Shown: positions 26,688 through 35,074 of the stretch, in pieces
Numbering within the stretch: position 1 is the first letter of the stretch
How the letters are laid out: every line of letters begins with the position of its first letter
Origin: Thermohalobaculum sp965263335
GTDB taxonomy: Bacteria; Pseudomonadota; Alphaproteobacteria; Rhodobacterales; Rhodobacteraceae
Length of the DNA stretch: 64,000 nucleotides
NCBI GenBank assembly: GCA_965263335.1
Contig: CBDHHE010000001.1
Location: 4,464,001 to 4,528,000 of the forward strand
Direction: 5' to 3'
The notes under the pieces: generated by a model
Databases searched by the model: none
What the model was told of the DNA's origin: nothing
Seen by the model: the letters and a program-made list of their open reading frames with translations, nothing else
Program-made: the position numbers and the translations under genes

Positions 26688-27767
26688 ATGCCCGAGAACA
26701 CCGCCACACTTGATGACCTGAACCAGCGCAGCCGCTCGATCTTCGCGCGTCTCGTCGAGACCTATCTGGAAACGGGCGAGCCGGTCGGGTCGCGCACGTT
26801 GTCGAGGCTGGTCGATCTGGGTCTTTCACCGGCATCCATCCGCAATGTGATGCAGGACCTCGAATTGCTGGGACTTTTGGACAGCCCTCATGTGAGCGCA
26901 GGGCGCGTTCCGACCGAGCGCGGTCTGAGGCTTTTCGTCGACGGCGTGCTCGAGATCGGCGACGTGTCGAGCGAAGAGCGCCGCTCGATCGAGCAGTCGA
27001 TGTCGCTTGCCGACAACGACATGGCGGAAGTCCTCGACAGCGCGGGTTCCATGCTCTCGGGCCTGAGCCGCTGCGCCAGTCTGGTGTTCGCACCAAAGAC
27101 GGAAGCGCCGGTGCGTCATCTCGAATTCGTCTCGGTGTCCGAGGCGCAGGCGCTGGCCATTCTGGTCCTCGACGACGGAACGGTGGAAAACCGGCTGCTG
27201 GACGCGCCCGCGGGCCTGACCCCGTCTTCGATGCGCGAGGCCGCGAACTTTCTCAACGCGCATCTGCGGGGACGGACCCTGGGCGAAGCACAGCGCGTGA
27301 TCGCCGAGGGGATCGAGGCCCGCCGGGCCGAGCTCAACCGGCTCGCGGCCGAGCTGGTCGAGCGTGGCGTCGCGCTTTGGGACGAAGGCGACAAGAACGC
27401 GCCGGAGCGACTTATTGTGCGCGGGCGCTCGAATCTGCTCGATCAGACGACGGATATTGACGCACTTGATCGCATGCGGATGCTGTTCGATGACCTTGAA
27501 CGCAAGCGCGATCTTGTCCAATTACTGGATCTCGCCGAGGCAGGAGAAGGCGTGAGCGTTTTTATCGGCTCCGAGAACAAGTTGTTTTCGATGTCAGGAT
27601 CGTCGCTGGTGATTTCGTCGTATCGCGACGAGAACAGCCGAATCATCGGAGCGATTGGCGTGATAGGCCCGACGCGCCTCAACTACGGACGGATCGTTCC
27701 GATCGTCGACTACACCGCGCGGATGGTCGGGCATGTGGTCTCGGCCCGCAAGCCGCCGCGAAACTGA
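26688..27767 (+). CDS. hrcA: Heat-inducible transcription repressor HrcA
   Basis: 359 aa. The N-terminal winged helix (RSRSIFARLVETYLETGEPVGSRTLSRL, with ASIRNVMQDLELLGLL as the recognition part; both quoted in outline) is characteristic of HrcA, which binds CIRCE operators and represses groESL in Alphaproteobacteria. The middle GAF-like and C-terminal NLLDQ/VSVFIGSEN/GAIGVIGPTRLNYGRIV blocks are present. The ATG at 26688 was preferred over an in-frame GTG at 26646 because relatives begin about seven residues before the first helix; the ribosome site is weak (AAGG adjacent). grpE follows after 10 bp. Confidence 0.93.
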   Translation: MPENTATLDDLNQRSRSIFARLVETYLETGEPVGSRTLSRLVDLGLSPASIRNVMQDLELLGLLDSPHVSAGRVPTERGLRLFVDGVLEIGDVSSEERRSIEQSMSLADNDMAEVLDSAGSMLSGLSRCASLVFAPKTEAPVRHLEFVSVSEAQALAILVLDDGTVENRLLDAPAGLTPSSMREAANFLNAHLRGRTLGEAQRVIAEGIEARRAELNRLAAELVERGVALWDEGDKNAPERLIVRGRSNLLDQTTDIDALDRMRMLFDDLERKRDLVQLLDLAEAGEGVSVFIGSENKLFSMSGSSLVISSYRDENSRIIGAIGVIGPTRLNYGRIVPIVDYTARMVGHVVSARKPPRN

Positions 27768-27777
27768 AGGTCAGAGA

Positions 27778-28494
27778 ATGGCGAAGAAAAAGACTGCCGA
27801 AACGGACGATGCGGAGCTGGACGCCGAAACGGCGGCAGTGGAAACCGCTGCGGAGACTCTCGAGCCCCAGTCTGAGCCGGAGGAAGAGGCGGGTCCCGAG
27901 GACGTCGACCCAGATGATCCCGAGGAGCTGATCGCCTCGTTGCTTGCCGAGAATGCCGAGCTCAAGGATCGTCTGATGCGTGCGCTCGCCGAAGCCGAGA
28001 ACGTCAGACGTCGGGCCGATCGGGACCGCCGCGATGCCGAAACCTATGGCGGGACAAAGCTCGCTCGCGACATTCTGTCGGTGCATGACAATCTCGACCG
28101 GGCCCTCGGAGCCGCGGATGATGCCGTTCGCGAGCAGGCGGCGGCGTTCATCGAGGGTGTCGAGTTGACCCGCCGTGAGCTTCTGAACGCCTTTGCCAAG
28201 CACAAGATCGAGGCCCTGGTCCCCGAGGCCGGCGAGAAGTTCGACCCGAACAGGCATCAGGCGATGTTCGAGGCGCCGATCCCGGGAACGAAGCCCGGCA
28301 CGGTCATCGAGGTCATGCAAACGGGCTTCGTCATCGCCGATCGTCTGCTGCGCCCGGCACTGGTCGGCGTCGCAAAGGCCGTGCCCGAGCCTGCTACCGC
28401 GCCGGCGGAGGACGAACCGGTGCCGGAGGAGGCCGTCGAAGAGGCGGACAGCCCGGATCAATCGTCCGAGGCGGCTGAGCAGGACCAACGCTAG
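27778..28494 (+). CDS. grpE: Nucleotide exchange factor GrpE
   Basis: 238 aa. A long acidic N-terminal tail (about residues 5-55) precedes the coiled coil (LLAENAELKDRLMRALAEAEN) and the signature LARDILSVHDNLDRAL; the beta domain carries FDPNRHQAMFEAP and GTVIEVMQTGFVIADRLLRPA (outline). GrpE releases ADP from DnaK. The C-terminus has an additional acidic Ala/Glu-rich tail of ~35 residues. It is translated just after hrcA, in the same operon, while dnaK-dnaJ lie 2.5 kb further along. Confidence 0.94.
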   Translation: MAKKKTAETDDAELDAETAAVETAAETLEPQSEPEEEAGPEDVDPDDPEELIASLLAENAELKDRLMRALAEAENVRRRADRDRRDAETYGGTKLARDILSVHDNLDRALGAADDAVREQAAAFIEGVELTRRELLNAFAKHKIEALVPEAGEKFDPNRHQAMFEAPIPGTKPGTVIEVMQTGFVIADRLLRPALVGVAKAVPEPATAPAEDEPVPEEAVEEADSPDQSSEAAEQDQR

Positions 28495-28531
28495 AGCGCG
28501 CAGCAAGGCGCGCGGACCGAGGAGAACGGGA

Positions 28532-29140
28532 ATGGCCATCGAGACGGAAACGGATCTGCGTGCGCTCTACGGTGAGATCACAGTCCGTGCGGCGGAGAAG
28601 GTGCTGGATCACCTCGACGCGCATTGCCGGTCGTTCATCGCCAACGCGCCGTTCTTCATGCTGGCGACTTCGGATGGCAGCCGGCTCGACGTGTCGCCAA
28701 AGGGCGATCCGGCGGGGAGCGTCGTGGTCGAGGAGGACGGGCGTCACCTGCTGCTCGCCGACCGCCCGGGCAACAACCGGATCGACGGTCTGGTCAACAT
28801 CCTCAAACACCCGAAGATCGCAACGCTCTTTCTGATACCCGGCGTCCGCGAGACGCTGCGTGTCAACGGGCATGCCACCATTCACAACGAGCCGGAACTG
28901 CTGGAGCGTTGCCGGGTGAAGGACCGTCTGCCGATCACGGTGACCCGCATCCGGGTCGAGGAGGCCTATCTGCATTGCGCGAAGGCGCTCATTCGATCGG
29001 CGCTCTGGCAACCGGAGACATGGCCTGAGCAGCGGCCGGTGCCGACGATGGGCGAGATGCTGCGCGATCACACGGGCCGTGACACCGCCCTCGAAACTGA
29101 CGAGGCGATGGTCGCACGATACGCGAAGGTGCTGTACTGA
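28532..29140 (+). CDS. FMN-binding PPOX-type flavoprotein (MSMEG_1061-like)
   Basis: 202 aa; AGGAG nine bases before the ATG. The split-barrel motif FIANAPFFMLATSDGSRLDVSPKGDPAG and LLLADRPGNNRIDGLVNIL (both abbreviated outlines) are typical of the pyridoxamine 5'-phosphate oxidase-like family named after MSMEG_1061/DR2398. These bind FMN or F420; the substrate is usually unknown. The Arg/Asn in the PGNNR loop would contact the FMN phosphate. It follows grpE by 37 bp and may be co-transcribed, though a stress role is not shown. Confidence 0.82.
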   Translation: MAIETETDLRALYGEITVRAAEKVLDHLDAHCRSFIANAPFFMLATSDGSRLDVSPKGDPAGSVVVEEDGRHLLLADRPGNNRIDGLVNILKHPKIATLFLIPGVRETLRVNGHATIHNEPELLERCRVKDRLPITVTRIRVEEAYLHCAKALIRSALWQPETWPEQRPVPTMGEMLRDHTGRDTALETDEAMVARYAKVLY

Positions 29141-29153
29141 CGCCGCCTCCGGC

Positions 29154-29543
29154 TCAGGCAGTGAGGCCGAGCACCAGACCGATTGCGGTGCAGGCGAGGA
29201 TCACGTGGCCCGCATCGATCCACCAGAGCGATCTCGGACGTGCCGCGAACGCATAGTTTGTGCAGATCCAGGGCGCCACCATGAACGCACCAATGCCGAA
29301 GCCGCTGATGAGCCCTCCGCCCGCGGTGTCGATGCCGCTCATCACGAAGACATGGCGCATCATGCCCGCAGTCAGCAAGCTGCAGATGCCCGCGACGATG
29401 AAGGGCAATGGCGATCGGTCGGCCTTGATTTCCTCTTCCGTCCGGCCAACCGCCTTCATCCACTGCTTGCCGAAGCTCATGTACCATGCAGCACCAGATG
29501 CAAAGCCGGCGGCGGTTGCCAGCAAGACGCTCAAAACTCCCAT
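29154..29543 (-). CDS. DUF1761 family membrane protein
   Basis: 129 aa with four hydrophobic segments. GFASGAAWYMSFGKQWMKA in the first loop is the DUF1761 hallmark, followed by FIVAGICSLLTAGMMRHVF and a C-terminal hydrophobic pair. The start at 29543 has GGGGGG upstream; an in-frame start at 29588 would add 15 residues. DUF1761 proteins are small integral membrane proteins of unknown function. It converges on the flavoprotein gene with 13 bp between and is divergent from the lipoprotein gene. Confidence 0.8.
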   Translation of the reverse strand: MGVLSVLLATAAGFASGAAWYMSFGKQWMKAVGRTEEEIKADRSPLPFIVAGICSLLTAGMMRHVFVMSGIDTAGGGLISGFGIGAFMVAPWICTNYAFAARPRSLWWIDAGHVILACTAIGLVLGLTA

Positions 29544-29633
29544 CGATGTCCCCCCGAGATGCTTGAAACGCTTTGGGCATGTTGTCACAATCGATCCCGA
29601 TTGACATCATTGGACGAGGAAGAGGATCGACGA

Positions 29634-30098
29634 ATGGCGAAGATATTTCGGTCGCGAGGTCGTCGTTCGATATCGGTGATGCTCGCATCCGCCGCAGCTT
29701 TGATGGGGCTTTCGGCCTGTTATCAGAACCCCCAATCGACACTCGCCGCGGGTGAGAAGGGGCAGATATCTGTGTCCCCGCAGGCGGCAGGCAGCTCGGT
29801 GTTCGTGGACGAGATCGGCATGCCGTCGACGGGCTGGGTCGTCGTCCATGCGGTGCAGGACGGCGTGCCGGATTTGACCGGATCCATTGGGCATATCCAG
29901 GTGCCCGCAGGACCGACCGAGGACATCACGGTGCCGCTCGACCGGCCTGCTTCGCCTGGTGAGGCTGTCGCGGTGATGCTCCATCTCGACACCGGTGCTG
30001 CACGCGTGTTCGAGTTCGCCAACGGAGCTCAGGAAAAGCTCGACATGCCGGTGTTGCGAGATGGCGAGCCCGTGATGGCGATGGTCACCCTCAACTGA
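29634..30098 (+). CDS. Lipoprotein with DUF7282-like domain
   Basis: 154 aa. The N-terminus is basic (KIFRSRGRRS) followed by a hydrophobic stretch ending in the lipobox LSAC (Cys about residue 29), so it should be a lipid-anchored envelope protein. The mature region, ISVSPQAAGSSVFVDEIGMPSTGWVVVH, then a TGSIGHIQVPAG turn and MLHLDTGAARVFEF, resembles the DUF7282 beta-sandwich. AGGA lies about 10 bases before the ATG. It overlaps the 3' end of alkB by 8 bp on the opposite strand. Function unknown. Confidence 0.7.
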   Translation: MAKIFRSRGRRSISVMLASAAALMGLSACYQNPQSTLAAGEKGQISVSPQAAGSSVFVDEIGMPSTGWVVVHAVQDGVPDLTGSIGHIQVPAGPTEDITVPLDRPASPGEAVAVMLHLDTGAARVFEFANGAQEKLDMPVLRDGEPVMAMVTLN

Positions 30099-30732
30099 AC
30101 GCGCGCTCGTCCACAACCCGCAGCGTCAGATTGATCCGTCCGCGCTCGAACAGCGGGTTGGGCAGACCGTCGGACAGAACCCGGTCGATGCCATGAAAGG
30201 CAAGCCGTGCCGCGCCGCCCATCACCACGACGTCGCCCGACTCGAGAATGGTCGACACCGTCGGTTGGCTGCGCTCGGTGCCGCCCATGCGGAAGCGTGC
30301 GGGATCTCCGAGCGAGATCGACACGACCGGCGCATCGAAGGTGCCCTCATCCTTGTCCTGGTGCAGCCCCATTCTTGCCCCATCGCCATACCAGTTGATC
30401 AGGCAACTGTCGGGATCCTCCGGCCAGTCGGAAACGGCGCGCCAGACCGACAGCACGTTTTCCGGGATCGGCGGCCAGGGTACCTGCGTCCTTGGATGGC
30501 ACGTGGTGTACTTGTAGCGTCCACGTTCGATCACCCAGCCGCATCGCCCGGCTGAGGTCATCCTTACGCTCATCTCCTTGCCCCAGGCGGTGAGCGGGCG
30601 AACCAGAGGTGCCCGCTCGACCACCTCACGGACCTCGTCGGCGATTCCGGCCTGCATCTGAGCGGAGAGCATGCCGCGGTGGATTCGAAAACCCGCAATG
30701 AGCTCGGGCGGTGCCAGATGTTGCGTGTTCAT
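30091..30732 (-). CDS. alkB: AlkB-type 2-oxoglutarate/Fe(II) dioxygenase
   Basis: 213 aa, the usual AlkB size. Iron ligands are visible as H-x-D in MGLHQDKDE and the distal His in LAFHGIDRV; the oxoglutarate-binding RINLTLR ends the core, and NWYGDGARMG precedes the HxD. AlkB removes 1-methyladenine and 3-methylcytosine from DNA/RNA by oxidative demethylation. It is not next to ada or other alkylation genes. It is divergent from dnaK, sharing a 254-bp promoter region, so its own promoter must lie there too. Confidence 0.92.
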   Translation of the reverse strand: MNTQHLAPPELIAGFRIHRGMLSAQMQAGIADEVREVVERAPLVRPLTAWGKEMSVRMTSAGRCGWVIERGRYKYTTCHPRTQVPWPPIPENVLSVWRAVSDWPEDPDSCLINWYGDGARMGLHQDKDEGTFDAPVVSISLGDPARFRMGGTERSQPTVSTILESGDVVVMGGAARLAFHGIDRVLSDGLPNPLFERGRINLTLRVVDERAFS

Positions 30733-30842
30733 CCGCGCCCTTCCGGCTCAGCCTGGAAATTCGATGGCATTTTGCATCGCATTTGATCGCAGACACACTA
30801 AATCAGGTCTCGACGAGGCCTCTTGGTTTGCGAGGCGGGACG

Positions 30843-30873
30843 CTTGTAACACCCTCCGCTGCCACCTATATAG
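30843..30873 (+). promoter_or_regulatory. Sigma-32 (RpoH) promoter of dnaK
   Basis: CTTG (30843-30846) and, 18 bases after the G, CCTATAT (30865-30871) match the alphaproteobacterial heat-shock consensus TTG-N17/18-CYTATNT completely. The predicted transcription start leaves a ~105-base leader before the dnaK ATG. No CIRCE element is seen, so dnaK should be controlled by RpoH rather than HrcA. Confidence 0.7.
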
Positions 30874-30986
30874 CGCGCCTGAGGCACTTCACAGCGCTGT
30901 TACAGCGATGTGCGCTTACATGGGATGGTCTGCCGGGTGCCGCGCACGGATCCGGGGACCAACATCGCCAGAAGGAACAAAAGCAA

Positions 30987-32915
30987 ATGGCCAAAGTCAT
31001 CGGAATCGACCTGGGAACAACAAACTCCTGCGTCGCGATCATGGATGGTGCGACACCGAAAGTCGTCGAGAATGCCGAAGGCGCGCGCACCACGCCCTCA
31101 ATGGTGGCGTTCACGGAAGACGGCGAGCGTCTGGTCGGTCAGCCGGCAAAGCGTCAGGCAGTGACGAACCCCGAGAACACGCTCTTCGCGGTCAAGCGCC
31201 TGATCGGACGTCCGATGAGCGACCCGACGGTCGAAAAAGACAAGAACATGGTCCCCTTCAAGATTGTGGAGGGCAAGAACGGCGACGCCTGGGTCGAGGC
31301 GCGAGACGAGAAGTATTCGCCCAGCCAGATCTCGGCCTTCATCCTGCAGAAGATGAAGGAAACCGCCGAGAGCTATCTCGGCGAGACGGTTGAGCAGGCG
31401 GTGATCACCGTGCCTGCCTACTTCAACGACCAGCAGCGCCAGGCCACCAAGGACGCCGGCAAGATCGCCGGTCTCGAGGTCCTGCGGATCATCAACGAGC
31501 CGACGGCGGCCGCGCTGGCCTATGGTCTCGAGAAGGACGCGGCCAAGACGATCGCGGTTTATGACCTTGGCGGCGGCACGTTCGATATCTCGATCCTCGA
31601 AATCGACGAAGGCCTCTTCGAGGTCAAGTCGACGAACGGTGACACGTTCCTCGGCGGCGAAGACTTCGACATGCGTCTCGTCGAGTACCTTGCCGACGAG
31701 TTCAAGAAAGAGCAGGGCATGGACCTGCGCAACGACAAGCTCGCGCTCCAGCGCCTGAAAGAGGCCGCAGAGAAAGCGAAGATCGAGCTGTCGTCCTCGG
31801 CCCAGACCGAGATCAACCTGCCTTACATCACCGCGGATGCGAGCGGTCCAAAGCACCTGACCATGAAGTTGAGCCGGGCGAAGTTCGAAAGCCTGGTAGA
31901 GGATCTGGTCAAGCGCACGATCGATCCCTGCAAGTCCGCGCTCAAGGATGCCGGGCTGTCGGCGGCAGACATCGACGAGGTTGTGCTGGTCGGCGGCATG
32001 ACCCGGATGCCGAAAGTCATCGAAGAGGTGAAGAAGTTCTTCGGCAAGGAGCCGCACAAAGGCGTGAACCCGGATGAGGTCGTGGCCATGGGTGCCGCGA
32101 TCCAGGCCGGTGTTCTGCAGGGCGACGTGAAGGATGTGGTGCTGCTTGACGTGACGCCGCTGTCGCTGGGTATCGAGACCAAGGGCGGCATCTTCGATCG
32201 CCTCATCGACCGCAACACGACCATCCCGACCAAGAAGTCCAAGGTCTACTCCACGGCAGATGACAATCAGTCGGCCGTAACGATCCGCGTCTTCCAGGGC
32301 GAGCGCGACATGGCCGAGGCCAACAAGCTTCTCGGTCAGTTCAATCTCGAGGGTATTCCGCCGGCGCCCATGGGCATGCCCCAGATCGAGGTGACCTTCG
32401 ACATCGACGCGAACGGCATCGTGAACGTCTCGGCCCAGGACAAGGGCACGGGCAAACAGATGCAGATCACCATCCAGGCGTCGGGCGGTCTTTCGGATGA
32501 CGATATCGACCGCATGGTCAGGGAAGCCGAAGAGAACGCCGAAGACGACAAGCGCCGGCGTGAGCTCGTCGAGGCCAAGAACCAGGGCGAGAGCATGATC
32601 CATGCGACCGAGAAGTCGCTGTCGGAGCATGGCGAGAAGGTCGACGAGGCCACGCGCACGGCGATCGCCGATGCGATCACTGCCCTGAAGACGGCTCTCG
32701 AAGGTGAAGACAAGGATGCGATCCAGCAAAAGTCGCAAGCCTTGATGGAAGCCTCGATGAAGCTCGGCGAGGCGATCTACAAGGAGCAGGCCGAGACCGC
32801 CCAGCCCGACGGTGATGCAGAGGAGTTCGCCGAGAACACCAGCAAACCCGAGGATGACGGCGTCGTCGATGCCGAGTTCGAGGAAGTGAAGGACGAAGAC
32901 AAGAAGGCCTCCTGA
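30987..32915 (+). CDS. dnaK: Molecular chaperone DnaK (Hsp70)
   Basis: 642 aa. The start at 30987 has GAAGGA upstream, and the product opens KVIGIDLGTTNSCVAIMDG; the frame open to 30711 is upstream non-coding DNA. Nucleotide-binding blocks: YDLGGGTFDISILE and VVLVGGMTRMPKV. The linker VLLDVTPLSLGIET is followed by the substrate-binding beta domain (from about residue 395), then the helical lid and an acidic Asp/Glu-rich tail ending in KDEDKKAS. It folds client proteins with DnaJ and GrpE. Its gene is followed by an FkbM gene and dnaJ, all on one strand. Confidence 0.98.
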   Translation: MAKVIGIDLGTTNSCVAIMDGATPKVVENAEGARTTPSMVAFTEDGERLVGQPAKRQAVTNPENTLFAVKRLIGRPMSDPTVEKDKNMVPFKIVEGKNGDAWVEARDEKYSPSQISAFILQKMKETAESYLGETVEQAVITVPAYFNDQQRQATKDAGKIAGLEVLRIINEPTAAALAYGLEKDAAKTIAVYDLGGGTFDISILEIDEGLFEVKSTNGDTFLGGEDFDMRLVEYLADEFKKEQGMDLRNDKLALQRLKEAAEKAKIELSSSAQTEINLPYITADASGPKHLTMKLSRAKFESLVEDLVKRTIDPCKSALKDAGLSAADIDEVVLVGGMTRMPKVIEEVKKFFGKEPHKGVNPDEVVAMGAAIQAGVLQGDVKDVVLLDVTPLSLGIETKGGIFDRLIDRNTTIPTKKSKVYSTADDNQSAVTIRVFQGERDMAEANKLLGQFNLEGIPPAPMGMPQIEVTFDIDANGIVNVSAQDKGTGKQMQITIQASGGLSDDDIDRMVREAEENAEDDKRRRELVEAKNQGESMIHATEKSLSEHGEKVDEATRTAIADAITALKTALEGEDKDAIQQKSQALMEASMKLGEAIYKEQAETAQPDGDAEEFAENTSKPEDDGVVDAEFEEVKDEDKKAS

Positions 32916-32954
32916 TCATGCGCCACAGCGCCGTTCAGGGCTCGGGGGGCGGCC

Positions 32955-33821
32955 ATGTCTGAGGACGTGGCCGCCTTCGGCACTTATGCGCTGCCCCAGC
33001 CGCTCGAGCGACTGCGGCGATTCGGGCTTGTGCTTGGGCGCGGGGCGTTGGCACGCCGGGCATGTTCGCTGATCAGGCGTATCGTCAGCCTCGGACGCGC
33101 GGGCCCGTTCGATGTCGAGGCGTTTCCAGGTCAGATGGCGCGGCTTTATCCAGCCGAGAACCTCTCGGACAAGCGGGTCTTTGCCGCAGCGCAATTCTGG
33201 GACTGGACCGAACGAGCGGCACTGGCCGAGAGCATCAAGCAGGCGGAACCGCCGTTTCATTTCGTGGATGCCGGTGCAAACGCCGGGCTCTACACGCTGG
33301 CAGTTCGCAGTGCGGCGGACGGACGGGCGGTCCGGGCGATTGCGATCGAACCCGATCCGGAGAACCTCAGACGGCTGCGTTTCAACCTTGCAGCGTCGGG
33401 TGCGACAGATCATGTGACCGTGGCGGCACTTGCGTTGTCTGACACAAGGGGTGCCGCCAGGATCACGACATCGCACGCCAATCGCGGCGAGCTCGCGGTG
33501 TCTGACGACGGGGATGTCGCAGTCGAGATGGCGCCGCTGCTGGACATTGTGCGCGAGGCTGGCTTCACGCGCATTGATGCCCTCAAGATCGACATCGAAG
33601 GGATGGAAGAACGCGTGCTCGCGACCTATTTCGATACCGCAGAGCGGCGTCTTTGGCCGAAGATGATGATCGTCGAGGCTCGCCACGGAGAAATGACGGA
33701 AGCACTCGCGCTCCTCCTTGAAAAGGGCTACCACGTCGAGCAACGCAGCCGGCTGAACGTTGTACTCAGCGCCCCTGCACCAGACCGGCCAGCCCGAACC
33801 ACAGGCAAACCATATGTCTAA
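32955..33821 (+). CDS. FkbM-family SAM-dependent methyltransferase
   Basis: 288 aa. SAM-binding motif I is FVDAGANAGLYTL (about residues 107-119), then AIEPDPENLRRLRFN and the FkbM signature DALKIDIEGMEERVL near 215. Such enzymes O-methylate sugars or polyketides; the substrate here is unknown. The N-terminal ~60 residues are basic. It lies 39 bp after dnaK, and its last 8 bp overlap the dnaJ start, so it is embedded in the chaperone operon. This implies heat-shock co-expression (inference). Confidence 0.85.
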   Translation: MSEDVAAFGTYALPQPLERLRRFGLVLGRGALARRACSLIRRIVSLGRAGPFDVEAFPGQMARLYPAENLSDKRVFAAAQFWDWTERAALAESIKQAEPPFHFVDAGANAGLYTLAVRSAADGRAVRAIAIEPDPENLRRLRFNLAASGATDHVTVAALALSDTRGAARITTSHANRGELAVSDDGDVAVEMAPLLDIVREAGFTRIDALKIDIEGMEERVLATYFDTAERRLWPKMMIVEARHGEMTEALALLLEKGYHVEQRSRLNVVLSAPAPDRPARTTGKPYV

Positions 33822-34953
33822 GCGTGACTACTACGACCTGCTCGGTGTTTCGCGCAGTGCATCAGCGGACGAGATCAAGAAGGCCTACCGCCGAAAGGCG
33901 AAGGAACTGCATCCCGACCGCAACAAGGATGACCCGAGCAGCGAAGGCAAGTTCAAAGAGGTGAACGAAGCCTACGACGTCCTGAAGGATGCCGACAAGA
34001 AAGCCGCATATGACCAGTTTGGCCATGCCGCGGTCGACGGCTCGATGGGTGGTGGCGCGCGCACGGGCGGTGCCGATTTCGGCGCGTTCTCGGATGTCTT
34101 CGAGGATCTCTTCGGCGACTTCATGGGCGGTGGCGGCGGCGGACGTTCGCGTGGACAGCGCGCCCGGCGCGGCGCCGATCTGCGCTACAATCTTGAAGTC
34201 ACGCTGGAAGAAGCGCTGGCGGGCAAGCAGGCCTCGATCTCGGTGCCCGGATCGATGAGCTGCGAGAAGTGCAACGGTACCGGCGCCGAGGGCGGCGCCC
34301 AGCCGCAGACATGCCCCACATGTCAGGGACACGGCAAGGTGCGCGCTCAGCAGGGCTTCTTCACCATCGAGCGCACCTGCCCGACCTGCAAGGGGCAAGG
34401 CCAGATCATCAAGGATCCGTGCACCCATTGCGCCGGTGCCGGACAGGTGCGCAAGGAACGTGCCCTCAATGTTCAGGTGCCGCCCGGGGTCGAAACCGGG
34501 ACACGGATCCGGCTTGCGGGCGAAGGTGAAAGCGGTCCGCGCGGTGGCCCGGCGGGCGATCTCTACATCTTCATCGATGTCGAGCGCCATGCGATCTTCG
34601 ACCGTGACGGGATCAACCTCTACTGCCGCATCCCCGTGCCGATGACGACGGCGGCCCTGGGCGGCGAGATCGAGGCCCCGACACTCGATGGCGGACGAAC
34701 CCGCGTGAAGGTGCCCTCGGGTGTGCAATCAGGCAAACAGCTGCGTTTGCGGGGCAAGGGAATGCCGGCACTCCAGCGGCCGGGTCAGGTCGGCGACATG
34801 TATCTCGAACTGGTGGTCGAGACGCCCGTCAACCTCACAAGGCGCCAGGAAGAGCTGTTGCGCGAGTTCGAACACGAGGCCGTCGACAACAGTCCCGAAA
34901 ACCAGGATTTCTTCTCGAAGGTGAAGGACTTCTGGGACCGGATGCGCGGCTGA
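33814..34953 (+). CDS. dnaJ: Chaperone protein DnaJ
   Basis: 379 aa, full type I DnaJ. The J domain opens SKRDYYDLLGVSRSA and has HPD in ELHPDRN; a Gly/Phe-rich linker (GGGARTGGADFG, FMGGGGGGRSRG) follows; four zinc-finger repeats CEKCNGTG, CPTCQGHG, CPTCKGQG and CTHCAGAG lie at about 150-210. It stimulates DnaK ATPase and delivers substrates. The ATG at 33814 lies inside the end of the FkbM gene (8-bp overlap) with no strong ribosome site of its own (ACAGGCAAACC), suggesting translational coupling. Confidence 0.97.
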   Translation: MSKRDYYDLLGVSRSASADEIKKAYRRKAKELHPDRNKDDPSSEGKFKEVNEAYDVLKDADKKAAYDQFGHAAVDGSMGGGARTGGADFGAFSDVFEDLFGDFMGGGGGGRSRGQRARRGADLRYNLEVTLEEALAGKQASISVPGSMSCEKCNGTGAEGGAQPQTCPTCQGHGKVRAQQGFFTIERTCPTCKGQGQIIKDPCTHCAGAGQVRKERALNVQVPPGVETGTRIRLAGEGESGPRGGPAGDLYIFIDVERHAIFDRDGINLYCRIPVPMTTAALGGEIEAPTLDGGRTRVKVPSGVQSGKQLRLRGKGMPALQRPGQVGDMYLELVVETPVNLTRRQEELLREFEHEAVDNSPENQDFFSKVKDFWDRMRG

Positions 34954-34971
34954 GCGACCGGCAGGCTGCCC

Positions 34972-34992
34972 GCCGGAGCATCGCGCTCCGGC
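34972..34992 (+). terminator. Perfect hairpin after dnaJ
   Basis: GCCGGAGC (34972-34979) and GCTCCGGC (34985-34992) form an 8-bp stem around a five-base loop, 19 bp after the dnaJ stop. No T-run follows. Probable end of the dnaK operon or a 3' mRNA-stabilising structure. Confidence 0.5.
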
Positions 34993-35074
34993 ACTTCCGG
35001 ACCTTGATGCACCGCACGGCGTGACAGCCCGCCTCGCCACCTGTTAGGTAGGGGGTCTGTGTCGGGGAGGGAGC

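Noticed and set aside
31098..32738. 546-codon minus-strand frame
   Set aside because: Complement of dnaK, a well-known site of spurious antisense frames.
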